Source: Schistocephalus solidus
Taxonomy: Eukaryota > Platyhelminthes > Cestoda > Diphyllobothriidea > Diphyllobothriidae
Assembly: GCA_017591395.1 (NCBI GenBank)
Contig: WEDG01002555.1
Coordinates: 1 to 64,000 of the forward strand
DNA: 64,000 nucleotides
Direction of reading: 5' to 3'
Below are positions 24,742-36,012 of this stretch, piece by piece. The notes under the pieces were generated by a model that made no database searches, was not told the origin of the DNA, and saw only the letters and a list, made by a program, of their open reading frames with translations. How positions within the stretch are numbered: position 1 is the first letter of the stretch; each line of letters starts with the position of its first letter. A program made the position numbers and the translations under genes.

Positions 24742-25361
24742 GAGAAAGGACCATCGGGAATTTAAGTGACCCTCTTGAAACTATATTTTCGCTACCTCGG
24801 GTCGCCCATGAACTATGATGTCTCCTTATATCACCAGTCATTCAAATAATGACGTCATTCGGACGTACACATTCGATGGTCCACAGTTTAAATGCTACCG
24901 TTTCTTTGGATACTCACATCATTAGAATTCAATTCTGGATCCTAAGATGCTGAGGACTTAAGTTCATTGACGCATTTTCGTGAGATTCTGTTTCATACGC
25001 CTAAGTGATCAAGAACGAATCACCTCGACGTTTCATTATCTCATTCTGAAATGCTACTGCAGTATTACCCTATTCTACCACCTGACTATTTTTTCCTAAG
25101 CAGTTTTTTTCTCCTACCTTCTATTTGAAAATGAAGGCCTATTGAACTCTGCCTCCATTTTCATGGTAGGAGTTTTTTTCACTGCCTATTTTTTTCTAGT
25201 TCACCATTAATTTTAAAACATTGCTAACTGTTGACATAGCAGGACAAGTTATGAATTTGTACATTTTATCTGCATACATTGTCATAACTTTATTTCGTTA
25301 CTAATGTTTGCTTAGACAGTACCTTCCCGGTGCTAACCAAATATAAATTCTAAATTCTAAA

Positions 25362-25992
25362 AGTGCTTATGGCTGGAGGTTTCAATGCACCTACAATAGA
25401 CTGGGTAAATCTGAAAATTGACCGAGCGAAAATTTCTGCGGTAGCAAGCTAATGGATCTCACTCTCGACCACCCTCTGGTACACAAGGTTAACATACCAA
25501 CGAGATTTAGAGAGAATCAGAGAGCCAATTGCGTTGACCTAATATTTATAAAGGACTTCTATAACATTGATGAAATTTATTCTATTGCACCCCTCGGTAA
25601 GAGTGACCATAGTACGATCCTGTGGGATTACTCCATTTAGTCTCAGTGCCAGAAGAGAACGCAAGGCCAGATAATATATGAAGGGCCGATTTTAATGCGA
25701 TTAAGAAAGAACTGATTTCCTTGAAATGGCATTGTTTGCTCAAAGGGAATCCGGAGGATGACTGGCAATCCTAAGGACGATTTCACTCGATCTGATTTAA
25801 CGCTTTTGTCCATTGAAGGTGCAAAATAAGAAAAATCGCCCCACCCTGTTAACAAGAGATCTTAAACGGCAGTTAAAGAAGAAAAAATGGAAGGTCTTGA
25901 GGGAAACAGGGTCAGCAGAACATGTCAAGGAATTTTGTCAACAACAAAATTCTGCCAAAAAAGGATCCGTCAGGCAAGGAAGAACTATAATT
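25362..25992 (+). mobile_element. Element D2, segment 2: end of endonuclease and linker
   Basis: Picks up D2 after B1: LMAGGFNAPTIDW, MDLTLDHPLVHKVNIPTRF, NCVDLIFIKDFYNIDEIYSI, APLGKSDHSTILWDY, RPTLLTRDLKRQLKKKKWKV, KGSVRQGRTI. D3 has the same lines (NLVFTKDF type, PLGKSDHSTLMWDY, LTRELNRQLKKNKKWKV). It stops at AAGAACTATAATTC where the A2 tail starts; about 40-50 nt of D sequence are missing before segment 3. Confidence 0.85.
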
Positions 25993-26775
25993 CAGTATAA
26001 TTTAGTATTTATAAGGAAGATAGGTAGAGCCTTTGAAAACAATATTTAAAGATAGACGCTAGCAAAATAAGAAAATCTTACATGGCGATAGTCGTTTCAG
26101 TATATCGATCATTGCTGTCTACTTAATATATGTTCATCAAGTAAAAATGCATCAAGTCTTCTATTGAAAATTTAAACGCTTTCAGCCTGGACAACCGAAG
26201 CTGGCAGTTTGTTCCATTCTTCAATCACCCGTTGGGAAAAGAAGTTGGCCCGCACTTCAAGTTTAGCGTGTTTTCTTTTCGGTTTGTATTGGTGACCTCG
26301 GAGACTTGTCATAGTTGCCAAATCAAAAAAGTTGGCCATCTGAAGAGCACAATCAACTCCCCTGACAAGTTTGAAGACTAAGATCACATCCACTCTGTAT
26401 TGCCTATCAGAGAGAGGAAAAAATTTAAGTCTTTCTAGGTGGCCCACATAGGCTAGGCATTCCAATCCGCTGACTAGTTTCGTTGCCCTCCGTTGAACTT
26501 TCTCCAGCAGAGCGTAGTCATGTTTCGTCCAAGGGCGCCACGCCTGAACGCAATATTCCAACACCGGCCTGAAACATGTTCCAAACACGCGCCCAAAAAG
26601 CTCTCCGTCAAATTTAACGAAGGATCTCCTGATTGCGACTAAGATACACATAGCTTTCTTTGCGATAATCACACAATGCGACGATGGTTTGAGAGTGGAT
26701 GTTATCCATAAACCCAAGTCCTTTTGAATATTTACATCCTGCAGTTGGTGACCACTGATGAAGTACTGATGTTCA
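25993..26775 (-). mobile_element. Element A2: 5'-truncated family A copy
   Basis: The 3' tail is on the left (reverse of ACTAAATTATACTGAATTAT), followed by the same 3' UTR as A1. Coding 26,172-26,717 (minus) reads FGTCFRPVLEYCVQAWRPWT, VQRRATKLVSGLECLAYVGH, SLRGHQYKPKRKHAKLEVRA and FFSQRVIEEWNKLPASVVQA. It ends inside YFISGHQLQDVNIQKDLG, at the 3' microsatellite of element C. Confidence 0.85.
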
Positions 26776-27928
26776 ATTCAATTCAATTTATTGAGGGAAA
26801 TAGGCATGGGCCTTTGAGTACCCTATTTGTAACGTAAAATTAAGTGCGGTATACAGAGAAACCATGTGGGTTGCAAAGGTACAAAAGGCGGTCATAAAAT
26901 ATGACAAGTGGTGCACGACTCTCGAGGGTTAAGATAAATTCCTCATCGCTCAGGCTCGTTGCGGAACATAAAACTGTCAAGGTTCCTTTTAAAGCTTTTC
27001 AGCGATGGTGACATCACAACGTCTTCAGGGAGGGCATTCCAGGGTTTAACCAGTCTGACAGAGAAGGAGAACTTGCGCACATCCAGTCTCGCCTGCTGGA
27101 CACGCAGTTTCAATGGGTGACCTCGGAGATGGGTCGTGGCGGCAAATTCAAAGAAGTCCGAGAATTCCAGGCAACAATCCAATCCCTTCACAATGCGGAA
27201 TGTCTGCAGGAGATCACCACGCATTTGCCTATAACTCAAAGGGAACAGACTAAGATTCATTAGGCGGGTTGGATATGGCAAGGAGCTTTGACTTCTAACC
27301 ATTTTGGTGGCTTTCCTCTGGACTCTTTCGAGGCAGTTCTGATCTTAAACTGTCCAGGGTTTCCAGGCCTGCATAGCATATTCCAAATGCGGCCTAATGA
27401 ATGTTTCAAAAGTCTTAGCGAAAAGATCTTCATCGAAATCCAAAAAGGCTCGTCTGATGGCATGAAACACCGAAATTGCGTTATTCGCCACTTTCAAGCA
27501 GTGAGAAGATGGTTTTAAGGTGGTGGTCGTCAGCACACCAAGGTCCTTTTGGGTTTCCACGTCCTTTAAGGCTCCACCGTTGAGAAAGTAACTTCTACTT
27601 TCAGCAGATCCAGATGGGTTGCCTAAGCGAAGTATTGTACACTTATCGACGTTGAACCGCAAAAGCCAATGATTCGACCACTACTCCAACCGAGTTAGGT
27701 TGATCTGCAGTTTATCTTCGTCAGCAGGGCTCTGGATTCAAACCTAATCATTCTTCTGGAACTAAACCGCAGTCGGATTATATGCCATTTATTAAGATTA
27801 ATGTTCAAGAGCCACTCATCACGCCATGTTTGCAAGCGATCTACGTTTTGTTGTAATTTCCGCGCATCCTCCGGTTTTTCAATCGAGTTCCATAACTTCA
27901 GATCGTCAGCGAACATTACCTTTTCGCA
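26776..27928 (-). mobile_element. Element C, 3' segment: RT catalytic block to tail
   Basis: Minus-strand 3' half of element C. The tail is repeated TTGAA units at 26,776-26,795. Coding pieces, in three frames, are CEKVMFADDLKLWNSIEKPE, LLNINLNKWHIIRLR, KDLGVLTTTTLKPSSHCLK, FIRPHLEYAMQAWKPW, YPTRLMNLSLFPLSYRQMRG and FFEFAATTHLRGHPLKL. The catalytic FADD is intact. At 27,928 the minus-strand coding stops two residues before CEKVMFADD because B2 is inserted; the upstream half resumes at 29,779. Confidence 0.85.
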
Positions 27929-29778
27929 AGCCAGACACGGCTTCTTACCAGACCGCTCTTGTGAAACCTGCCACATGTCTTTTATAAACCTACTAACCTC
28001 TCTTCGCAATGATCATCTATCTGTAGTAGTTATCTATTTTGATCTTAGTAAGGCATTCGATAAGGTGCCTCATAAACGACTTCTAGCTAAACTAGAAGCT
28101 AAAGGATTTCTTAGTCCCCTTACTGACTTTATTAGATCATACTTAAATGATCGAAAACAAAAAGTTTTAGTAGGGTCCTCATACTCAAGTGCTAACCTGA
28201 TTTTTAGTGGTAACCTTCACGGTACCGTATTAGGTCCTTTGTTGTTCTTACTGTATATAAATGATATTTCATCGATAGTTAAACATTCTCAAACTTTTAT
28301 TTATGCTGATGACCTCAAATGCGTGTATTCATTCTCTAACTCTACGACCGAACGGTGCCTAGAACAAATTCATTTAGACTTAGACGCTCATTCGGCCTGG
28401 AGCTCCTCGTGGCTAATGAAGTTCTCACCTACTAAGTGTCACTACATGAGTTTTGGGCCTGTAAGGCTGCCGCAACCTCTTATCTTTGAAGGTTGCCCTA
28501 TGATTGAATGTTCCTCCATCAAGGACTTGGGCTTAAACTACACCAATAAATTAGATCTTTCGCCTCATGCCGATAGAATTACGGCCAAAGCTGCTCAGAT
28601 TTGCGGCTTTATTTCTTATAATTTCTACCTTCCTGAAATTAAATTAAGACTTTTATCGTATGTTTGTACTTCCCATTCTTGAATTTTTGCTGTCCTTTTC
28701 TTCGGTTTAATGAACGAATCTAGCCGTTCAAAAATTGAAAATGTCCAAAGACATTTCACAAAAAACTCCTATTTCCGACTCATTTAACTACTTCCTACTC
28801 AACAAGATGCCAGCTAACGAAGCTAAAAAATATTTTGGGTCAGGAGACTTGAAGCAGGCTTTTTTCTCCTTTTCCAACTAAATAATAAATCAACTCTCCA
28901 CAAGCTTTCTGTCATTACCCCCGTTAGTCTTCCTTATAACCTAAGAAATTCTGCATTAATTATACCTCCCCTGCATCCTCCACGTGTAAACGCTCTCTCT
29001 TCTTTGCTTCTAGGTAAAGTTTTCTTTGGAATAACTTGCCAATTGAAATTAGTTCGTTAACTAGTCTATCTGCATTCAAGCGAAGACTGCACAATTATTT
29101 TAACACTGATTCTATAAACCTTTTATTTTCCTCATCTTTTCCCAGTATCTTTCCCCAGTACTCGGAGAAAGGACCATCGGGAATTTAAGTGACCTTCTTG
29201 AAAATATATTTTCGCTACCTCGGGTCGCCCATGAACTATGATGTCTCCTTATATCACCAGTCATCCAAACCATGACGTCATTTGGACGTTTACATTCGGT
29301 GGTCCACAGTCTAAATGCTACTAAATGCTACTAACCATCATCAGAATTCAATTCTGGATCCAAAGATGCTGAGGACTTAAGTTCATTGACGCATTTTCGT
29401 GAGATTTTGTTTCATACGCCTATGTGATCAAGAACGAATCACCTCGACGTTTCATTATCTCATTCTAAAATGCTACTGCAGTATTACCCTACTCTACCAC
29501 CTGACCATTTTTTCCTAAGCAGTTTTTTTCTCCTACCTTCTATTTAAAAACTGAAGGCTTATTGAACTCTGCCTCCATTTTTATGGTAGAAGTTTTTTTA
29601 CTGCCTATTTTTTCTAGTTCACCATTAATTTTAAAACATCGCTAACTGTTGACATAGCAGGACAAGTTATGTATTTGTACATTGTATCTGCACACATTGT
29701 CATAACTTTATTTCGTTACTAATGTTTGCTTAGACAGTGCCTTGCCGGTGCTAACCAAATATAAATTCTAAATTCTAA
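27929..29778 (+). mobile_element. Element B2: 5'-truncated family B copy inside C
   Basis: Begins within the RT at CACGGCTTCTTACC (HGFLPDRSCETCHMSFINLL) and runs through FDLSKAFDKVPHKRLL, HGTVLGPLLF, FIYADDLKCVYS and the C-terminus to the family B 3' UTR and AAATTCTAAATTCTAAA tail. Alignment by eye to B1 shows very few differences over 27,960-28,660 and somewhat more in the 3' UTR. A one-base insertion near 28,652 shifts the frame. Inserted antisense to element C. Confidence 0.9.
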
Positions 29779-31680
29779 ATCCAGGCAGTCGTTCACGTAT
29801 ATCAGAAACAAAATTGGACCCAGAACACTGCTTTGCTGAACTCCACTATGAACGGTTTCCAAGTGAGACTTTGCGTCTCCAATACAAACACGCTGGCGCC
29901 TGCCTGTGAGAAAGTCGGCCAATTATTTGAGTAGGTTGCCAGTCACACCCAGTTGACGCATCTTAAAGATCAGACGTCTGTGTGGAACCCTATCAAAAGC
30001 TTTGCTTATGTCAATCGACTGACAAACCTATTTCTAATGATTTTGTCCAACTTTCCATGGTGAGAGCAGGTTTGTGAGGCAGGATCGACCCTTCGAAATC
30101 CATGTTGATATGAACTAAGCAAGTTATTCTCTTCAAGATGCCTCATCAGTTCCGTTTTGATTATCTTCTCCATCATTTTGAAGCAGACACTTGTGAGGCT
30201 GACTAGTCAGAAACTGTTTTGTGATGTCCTCTCTCCTCCTTTATAGATGGGGTTATGTTGGCTTTCTTCCACTCGTTAGGCAGAGCCCCCGCCTCCATCA
30301 AACTTTCAAATATCTTGGAGAGCGCAGAGGCCAGCTGGTCTGTGAGTTCATTGAGAACTTTTGCGGATATACCATCTGGGCCAGGTGATTAAGTGGGCTG
30401 TAGCTGTTTCAGAGTTTTTCTTACTGTGTCCATTGGGAACGACGCCGTGCTTATTTTGTTTGTAGATGTGGCAGTACTGTTGTATTCTTCCTCGTCAAAA
30501 GGTGGTTCCTCGGTTTACACGGACATAAAGAAATTGGATTAGAGGCTGGTCATATCAGAGTTATTCGTTAACCTGTTTCACTGATTGTCTTCAAGACAAG
30601 AAAGGCAGTCGTGATTTCGTTTTGCCTTATTTACATAAGCAAAAACCTTTTTGAATTTCTTGGTATGTCTTTGACTATTTCTGACTCAAAGGCTGATCTT
30701 TCTCCTTTTTTCAGTAGATTCTGACACCGATTTCGCTGTTTCTTAAAAGCGGGAAAATGTTCGGGTTGTTGATATCTGGCATATGTTCTCCACAGTCTTC
30801 TTTTCTTCTTGAGATTCCTTTTTATTTCCGATGTACTCCACTCGGCTCATGAGACGCACGATTGCCTTTTAAGTGGGCAGAATTTCTCTACCAACAGCTT
30901 AATTAAATTACTAATGAAAAACCAGGCAGCGTTTGGGTCAGGTACATGTGCAGGGCTCCAGTCTATCCCATTCGTAATTCTTTCATTTTGGGATAATCCC
31001 CTTTCCATACATTTCTCTACCTAACTGCACGACATTTGGGTACAGAAAATGACTGTACTCCCAATCAAAAACACAATGATCACTTCGTCCAAGCGGCACG
31101 TAAGAACTTAATGCAAGGATGCAATTGTCATCTCTACTTATGATTAGATCCAAACAACTTGACTGCTGCCCATTTCGGAACCGCGTATCCATTGTGACAT
31201 GTTGGATAAGAAACTCGTCATTTACAAACTGAAGTAATTTCTGTTCGAATGATTTTTTCGATCGCGAGCAGTACATTGACACCCAATCGATATCGGGAGT
31301 GTTTTAATCTCCAAGTATTAAAAAGTGTTTGCTACGGCAGATTTGCTGTACCTCTGTGATGATCGCTTCGTCCGTGTCCGTTTGCTGTCTTGGGGGTCGA
31401 TATACCACGGCAATATGGAGGTCTGGTTGGTTTGGGACTTTCAGTTTACAACAAAGTATTTCGCAAGACGAGATCCTATTTGGCGAGGGCCCATCCGGAA
31501 TGAAGTCAATGCCTTCTCGTACAAACATTGTGATTCCACCAACCCTACGTCCGTTTCTATCCATGCGGATAAGCTGAAAACCGTCTATTCTGACTTCTGT
31601 GTCTGCGATTTGTTCATTTAACCATGTTTTAGAATCAAGAATTATCCAGCAGGCGGAAATAAGCCTAAAATTTAATTCCA
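29779..31680 (-). mobile_element. Element C, 5' segment: endonuclease and RT fingers
   Basis: Minus strand. 31,304-31,681 and 30,983-31,282 encode an endonuclease: SKTWLNEQIADTEV (catalytic Glu replaced by Lys), RNGRRVGGITMFVREGI, IAVVYRPPRQQTD, FLILGD, SCLDLIISRDDN, PLGRSDHCVFDWEY. The RT fingers and palm follow (about 29,780-30,450, broken): KTELMRHLEENNLLS, KAFDRVPHRRLIFKMR, LADFLTGRRQRVCIGD and SVLGPILFLIYVNDCL, ending at the B2 junction. The 5' end is truncated inside the endonuclease. Confidence 0.8.
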
Positions 31681-32025
31681 TTATATCAATATTCGATTAA
31701 AATACAAGGACTCATTCGCAGTACTTATGGATGGGAATGGTGTTGCAGTTGTTGAAAATTGCGAGAAAGCCGAGCACTTGGGTCGTTTCTTTGTCTCGGT
31801 TTTTACTAGAGAACCTAAAAATCAGCTCGAACACGTCACCAGTACTGTTATAGAGGCCGGTCCAGTGCTTGAATATATACTCTTCTCGGAACCTCTCGTG
31901 CAACGAGAACTGTGAAATCTGAAAGAAGCGAAGTAATCTGGTCCGGAAGATTTATTGGCAAAGTTATTGAAAGAACTAGCCGGCGAACTTCCAAACTCTC
32001 CAACACACTAGCACATATATTTTCA
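31681..32025 (+). mobile_element. Element D2, segment 3: linker into RT
   Basis: Reads YINIRLKYKDSFAVLMDGNG, VVENCEKAEHLGRFFVSVFT, REPKNQLEHVTSTVIEAGPV, LFSEPLVQREL then TGA, and decayed KEAK, LAKLLKELAGEL. D3 has the same order (KDSVAVLMDGNGVEVVENC). It stops at CACATATATTTTCA where E2 is inserted. Confidence 0.85.
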
Positions 32026-34673
32026 TGTAGATTTTCCCACCCGAGGATCAAACATACATGATCTTATCTTCTGCAGAGGTTGTCAGCCATTGTCAGTTTC
32101 ACCTTTAGACCCACTTGGGAGTTCAGACCATGCTATAGTTGTTTCTTCACTAGAAATCGAGGCTGATGAAACGTTTTCAAAAATATAGCTTTTTTTCCAC
32201 GATTTCCGATCAGCAAATATGGGGAATTACTAACACATCTTAATTCCCACGATTGAACTAACTTCTTTCTATGTTTGGATGTGAATGTTTGTACTGATAC
32301 ATTCTACCAAGTTCTAGGTCCACTCATTTCTCGTTTTGTTTCTCGTAAGAAAATAATTAATGTCAAGGATGACGTCTACCTCCCTTTATCTTTCCGCCGT
32401 AGATTGCGTAGACTCTCGCGTCGTTTTCATCGACTAAATGACACTTCCGTCCTGCCATTGATCCAGCAAATCTTTGAACAGGCTAAGAGGCTCTCCGACG
32501 AAAAGCGACTAGCTGAAGAGGTTAACTTTGCCGAAAACCCTTCGAACAATGTTGCAAAACTCTTTTCGCGGACAGTAAAAGTGCAGAGAAAAACTCAGTA
32601 CCCTGTACTTCGAGAAGCTTTTGGAAACCCTATAGCGGACGCTAAGTTGACGGCTGATAGCTTCAATGCTTTCTTGTCTAGAACTTTCAGTGAACATTCG
32701 GTCGCCCCTTTCCAAACGTCCGGGTTTGAACCGGTAACGTCCTCGAAAAACATAACTTTTACCCTCTGGGACGTAACCGTAGCCATTCGGCGTTCTCGCC
32801 AATCTTACAGTCCTGGACCAGATGGCGTCCCGGTCAGCGTTCTAAAGGCGGATGCAAAATGATATATTTCCGTCACTTCTGTATAAGATATTCAATCTTG
32901 CTCTTGAAAGGTGAAACCTTCCCTATTTTATGGAAGGAATCGCACATTTTGCCTATACCCAAACACGGCCGAACTACGTCATTTGACGACTTTAAGGCCT
33001 ATAAATACACTGCCAGCAGCCTCGAAGATATTAGAGACCTTGATTAAAGACAAGTTGATGCGTCACCTAACAGAGAATAACCTACTTAATGAGGCTCAGC
33101 ATGGGTTTCTCGAAAAAAAGATCTTGTGACACCTGCCAGCTCTCTTACTTTGATCATGTGCTACAATCTAGAGATAGTGGTTTTGCAATTTACACCGTTT
33201 ATTTCGACTTCACAAAGGCTTTTGATCGTGTTGACCACGATCTCCTCCTGCTAAAACTTACCTCCTTCGGCATAGGTAACAAGCTTCTGAACTTAATATC
33301 CTCCTATTTGAATGATCGCGCACAACGGGTAAAAATTTCCGATGTTATCTCCAACCCCACGCACGTGAGGAGCGGAGTTATTCAGGGTAGTGTACTCGGC
33401 CCGCTTCTATTTTGCCTTTTTGTGAACGTCGTTCCTGATTGTTTTCAGTATGGTAGGCCCTTTATGTACGCTGATGATTTAAAAGTTGCCTATCGTTATA
33501 AACCGGTCGATCGCCACATTGTGCTTGAGCTCTTAAAAAAAGGATCTTCAAGCCTTCGCTCAGTGGTGTCGCACATAGCGCCTTTCGCTCTCTTGGCACA
33601 AATGCTCCGTTATGGTTAGTTGTGACAACCATCAGCCTCATCTAAGAGTAGATGGTCATGACTTAAATGTGCCCGGGTTTATAACGGATCTGGGCATATC
33701 ATATTCTAGTAGTCTTAATCTGTCAGAGCACTGCACCCTGATTGTCTCTATAGCACGCCAAATCACTGGGTTTATTCTCAGAAATTTTAAAACCCTCAAT
33801 ATTAGGACCAGCCTTTATAAAATGTATGTCAGACCTAGTCTGGAATACTGCTCGTTTCTATTTAGCCTTCTGCACGCGAGTGAACGGAAGAAGATAGAAT
33901 CAGTCCAGCACTTCTTCACTTAAAGAGTTATTACTTCAGAGCACAGAAACCTGTCCTACCAACAACGCTGTGAGCTTACAAGCCTCGACAAGTTGTGGCT
34001 TCGTAGATTACAGAAGAGACTATTTTTACTGTTCAAGCTTTTAAATGGTTTTACCTTTAACCCCCTTACATCCCTGAGGCAGCTCGACCACTGTCAGCGC
34101 ACCAATCATAGAGATGTATTCTTATTTCTCCCTTTGGCACGCACCGTTAAATACCGTCAGTTTTTTCGGTAAATGCTATAGCAATCTGGAATAAACTACC
34201 CAGAAGTATTAAAATTCAGCAAAACTTTCCTTTGTTTACGAGAGCTGTCACTAGTTTTCTACATTCAGGACACCTTCCACGAATTTTGGGTGCTGATTCT
34301 CTGGAAGCTCTCTTCCGTTCTGATGGCATCTACGGACTCTGAATCCTATGCCGGACTTCATGCTGAAGGGAATATTGCTGGCTCTGCAGTCCGTAATCGG
34401 GTTATTCCTCAGTCTACAGCTAGCAGCCGCTCGCCGGCATACTTGCTGCTAGTACAGAAGACCAGATCCACAACACCGAAAGGAGAAGTACTACACCGTG
34501 CACCTGTGTCAACACTTCCCTGTCCTAAACTTTAATCTGTTCAACAAGCTGCCGTTTTTCTCCTGAAAATACTTTAAAGAACAATCAGGAGTTTTTTTCA
34601 CTGTCAGCTTGACCCCCTACTGTATATATCCCTTTTGACCTTGCCTGTAAACTGGCAATAAATAAATAAATAA
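32026..34673 (+). mobile_element. Element E2: 5'-truncated family E copy in D2
   Basis: Starts inside the endonuclease (FPTRGSNIHDLIFCRGCQPL, PLDPLGSSDHAIVVSS, final Asp-His kept). Linker 32,275-32,862 is open (LPLSFRRRLRRLSRRFHRLN, SYSPGPDGVPVSVLKADAK). The RT runs 32,859-33,923 in several frames: SKKRSCDTCQLSYFDH, YFDFTKAFDRVDHDLLLLKL, SGVIQGSVLGPLLFCLF, RPFMYADDLKVAYRY, LGISYSSSLNLSEHC, MYVRPSLEYCSFLF. The 3' UTR ends GCCTGTAAACTGGCAATAAA plus TAAA repeats. A short duplicated ATATT-containing flank (about 10 bp) borders it. Confidence 0.9.
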
Positions 34674-35533
34674 ATATATTCAATTCATCATTTGATTCAG
34701 GGAAACTGTCATCCCAATGGAAGGCAGCAAATATACATATACATACATTTACATATAAAAAAGTGGTGCTCGATTTAATGTCAACAGCCTGTCAGCCTTA
34801 CCACAATTTACTGTAAAATAATGGAATCAATAATTAAGAAGGTGACCATGAAGTTGCTTGAGGAAAACCGATTACTCTTAGAGCTCCAGCATGGCTTGAG
34901 ACAGAAGAAGGCGCTTGACGGTGTCCCACACAAACGTCTCATCTATAAATTATCTGAAATTGGCATAAGAGGAATGCTGCTGACATTGATTGCAGGTTTT
35001 CTTACAGGAAGATTGCAAACTGTGTGCGTCGATACCCCGAAGTCAACAATTCTCCCTCAAGGCTCCATCTAAGGGCCGTTACTCTTTTTAGAGTACATCA
35101 AAGACTGTGTCAACGACCTGGGTTGCAGCGCCATCATGTTTGCAGACGATGTTAAATTTTGGAGAGTCAACAGATCTGATTCCGATAGGCACGCACTTCA
35201 AGAGGATCTCAACCGTCTTAGCAACTGGTCTGCTCGTTGGCTCTTAAATGTTAACGTTTGAAAGTGTGTGGTCATAAGACTCCGTACCAGAAGGACCAGT
35301 AAGGGGGATGATTCCTACCAATACATTCTCAATGAGCAGCGCCTTTCGATTGTCGAGGAACAGAAGGATTTCGGTGGTCTAATAAACTCCTCACTCAAAC
35401 CATCTTCACAGTTTTTAAAGGCAGCTTAACGCGCGACCCAGGTCTTATTTGTACTAAGACGTGGATCCATGCAAATTGATAAAGAAATCTTCCGAAAAAA
35501 CTACGGGTCATTTGTTTGATCTCACTTGTAATA
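34674..35533 (+). mobile_element. Element D2, segment 4: RT, cut off at 35,533
   Basis: Resumes D2 after E2. Pieces are KIMESIIKKVTMKLLEENRL, KRLIYKLSEIGIRGMLL, AGFLTGRLQTVCVDTPKS, GCSAIMFADDVKFWRVNRSD (catalytic pair kept), RLSNWSARWLLNVNV, RLRTRRTSKGDDSYQYIL and LINSSLKPSSQFLKAA. It breaks off at GATCTCACTTGTAATAT, which in D1 and D3 continues as EYAIQAWRPW. No tail is present: D2 meets element F head-on here. Confidence 0.85.
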
Positions 35534-36012
35534 TTTATTGTAAAAAAAATAAACTGCACACAACCTGGCGCCGACCCACGAGGAAGTGTTCGGTCCACCT
35601 GAGGAGGTTATCTCGGATAACGATTCTTTCTAGCTTGTACACAATCTCATGTGCGGCACAGTGTCAAAGGCCTTTTGAAAGTCAATGAAGGCGATGTGAA
35701 CCGCGTTTCTATCTTCAAGTTCTTGGGTCCATCTCTGAAGCGATTGCGGCAACATTGTTGCGCATGTTTTTCCTTTTTCTGAACCGGTTTTTACAGTTTG
35801 ATAACAAATTATGAGTCTCTAGGAATTGCAAAAATTAGCACTTGATTATCTTTTCCATAATCTTGCCAAGGATGCACGTAAAACTTATGGACTCGTAGTC
35901 TGTCACTGACGCCTAGCTACCGCTTTTTTACAAGGGAGTTATATGTGCCAGCTTCCAATCGATAGGAAGTTTTCCGGAGTCAAATGACTTTTAAGAGAGC
36001 ACTGACAGAGGT
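35534..36012 (-). mobile_element. Element F, 3' segment: RT fragment
   Basis: Minus-strand decayed RT: ELSTPLSVLS, KSFDSGKLPIDWKLAHITPL, ILGKIMEKIIKC, QFLETHNLLSNCKNRFRKRK, HEIVYKLERIVIRDNLLRW, FLVGRRQVVCSLFF. Both its ends are junctions. On the right it is cut by the D3 tail. On the left it meets D2 with no 3' tail. It continues upstream of D3 at 44,427. Confidence 0.75.

Larger units (their letters stand above)
20118..25361 (+). mobile_element. Element B1: full-length family B CR1-like retrotransposon
   Basis: 5.24 kb: a 5' UTR (20,118-20,650), ORF1 (20,651-21,897), ORF2 (about 21,877-24,741), and a 600-bp 3' UTR ending in AAATTCTAAATTCTAAA. It sits inside D2, whose sequence stops at GCAAGTCA and resumes at GTGCTTAT. 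The 3' UTR recurs almost unchanged in B2 (29,160-29,778). It carries only a few inactivating changes, so it is the least decayed element here. Confidence 0.9.
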
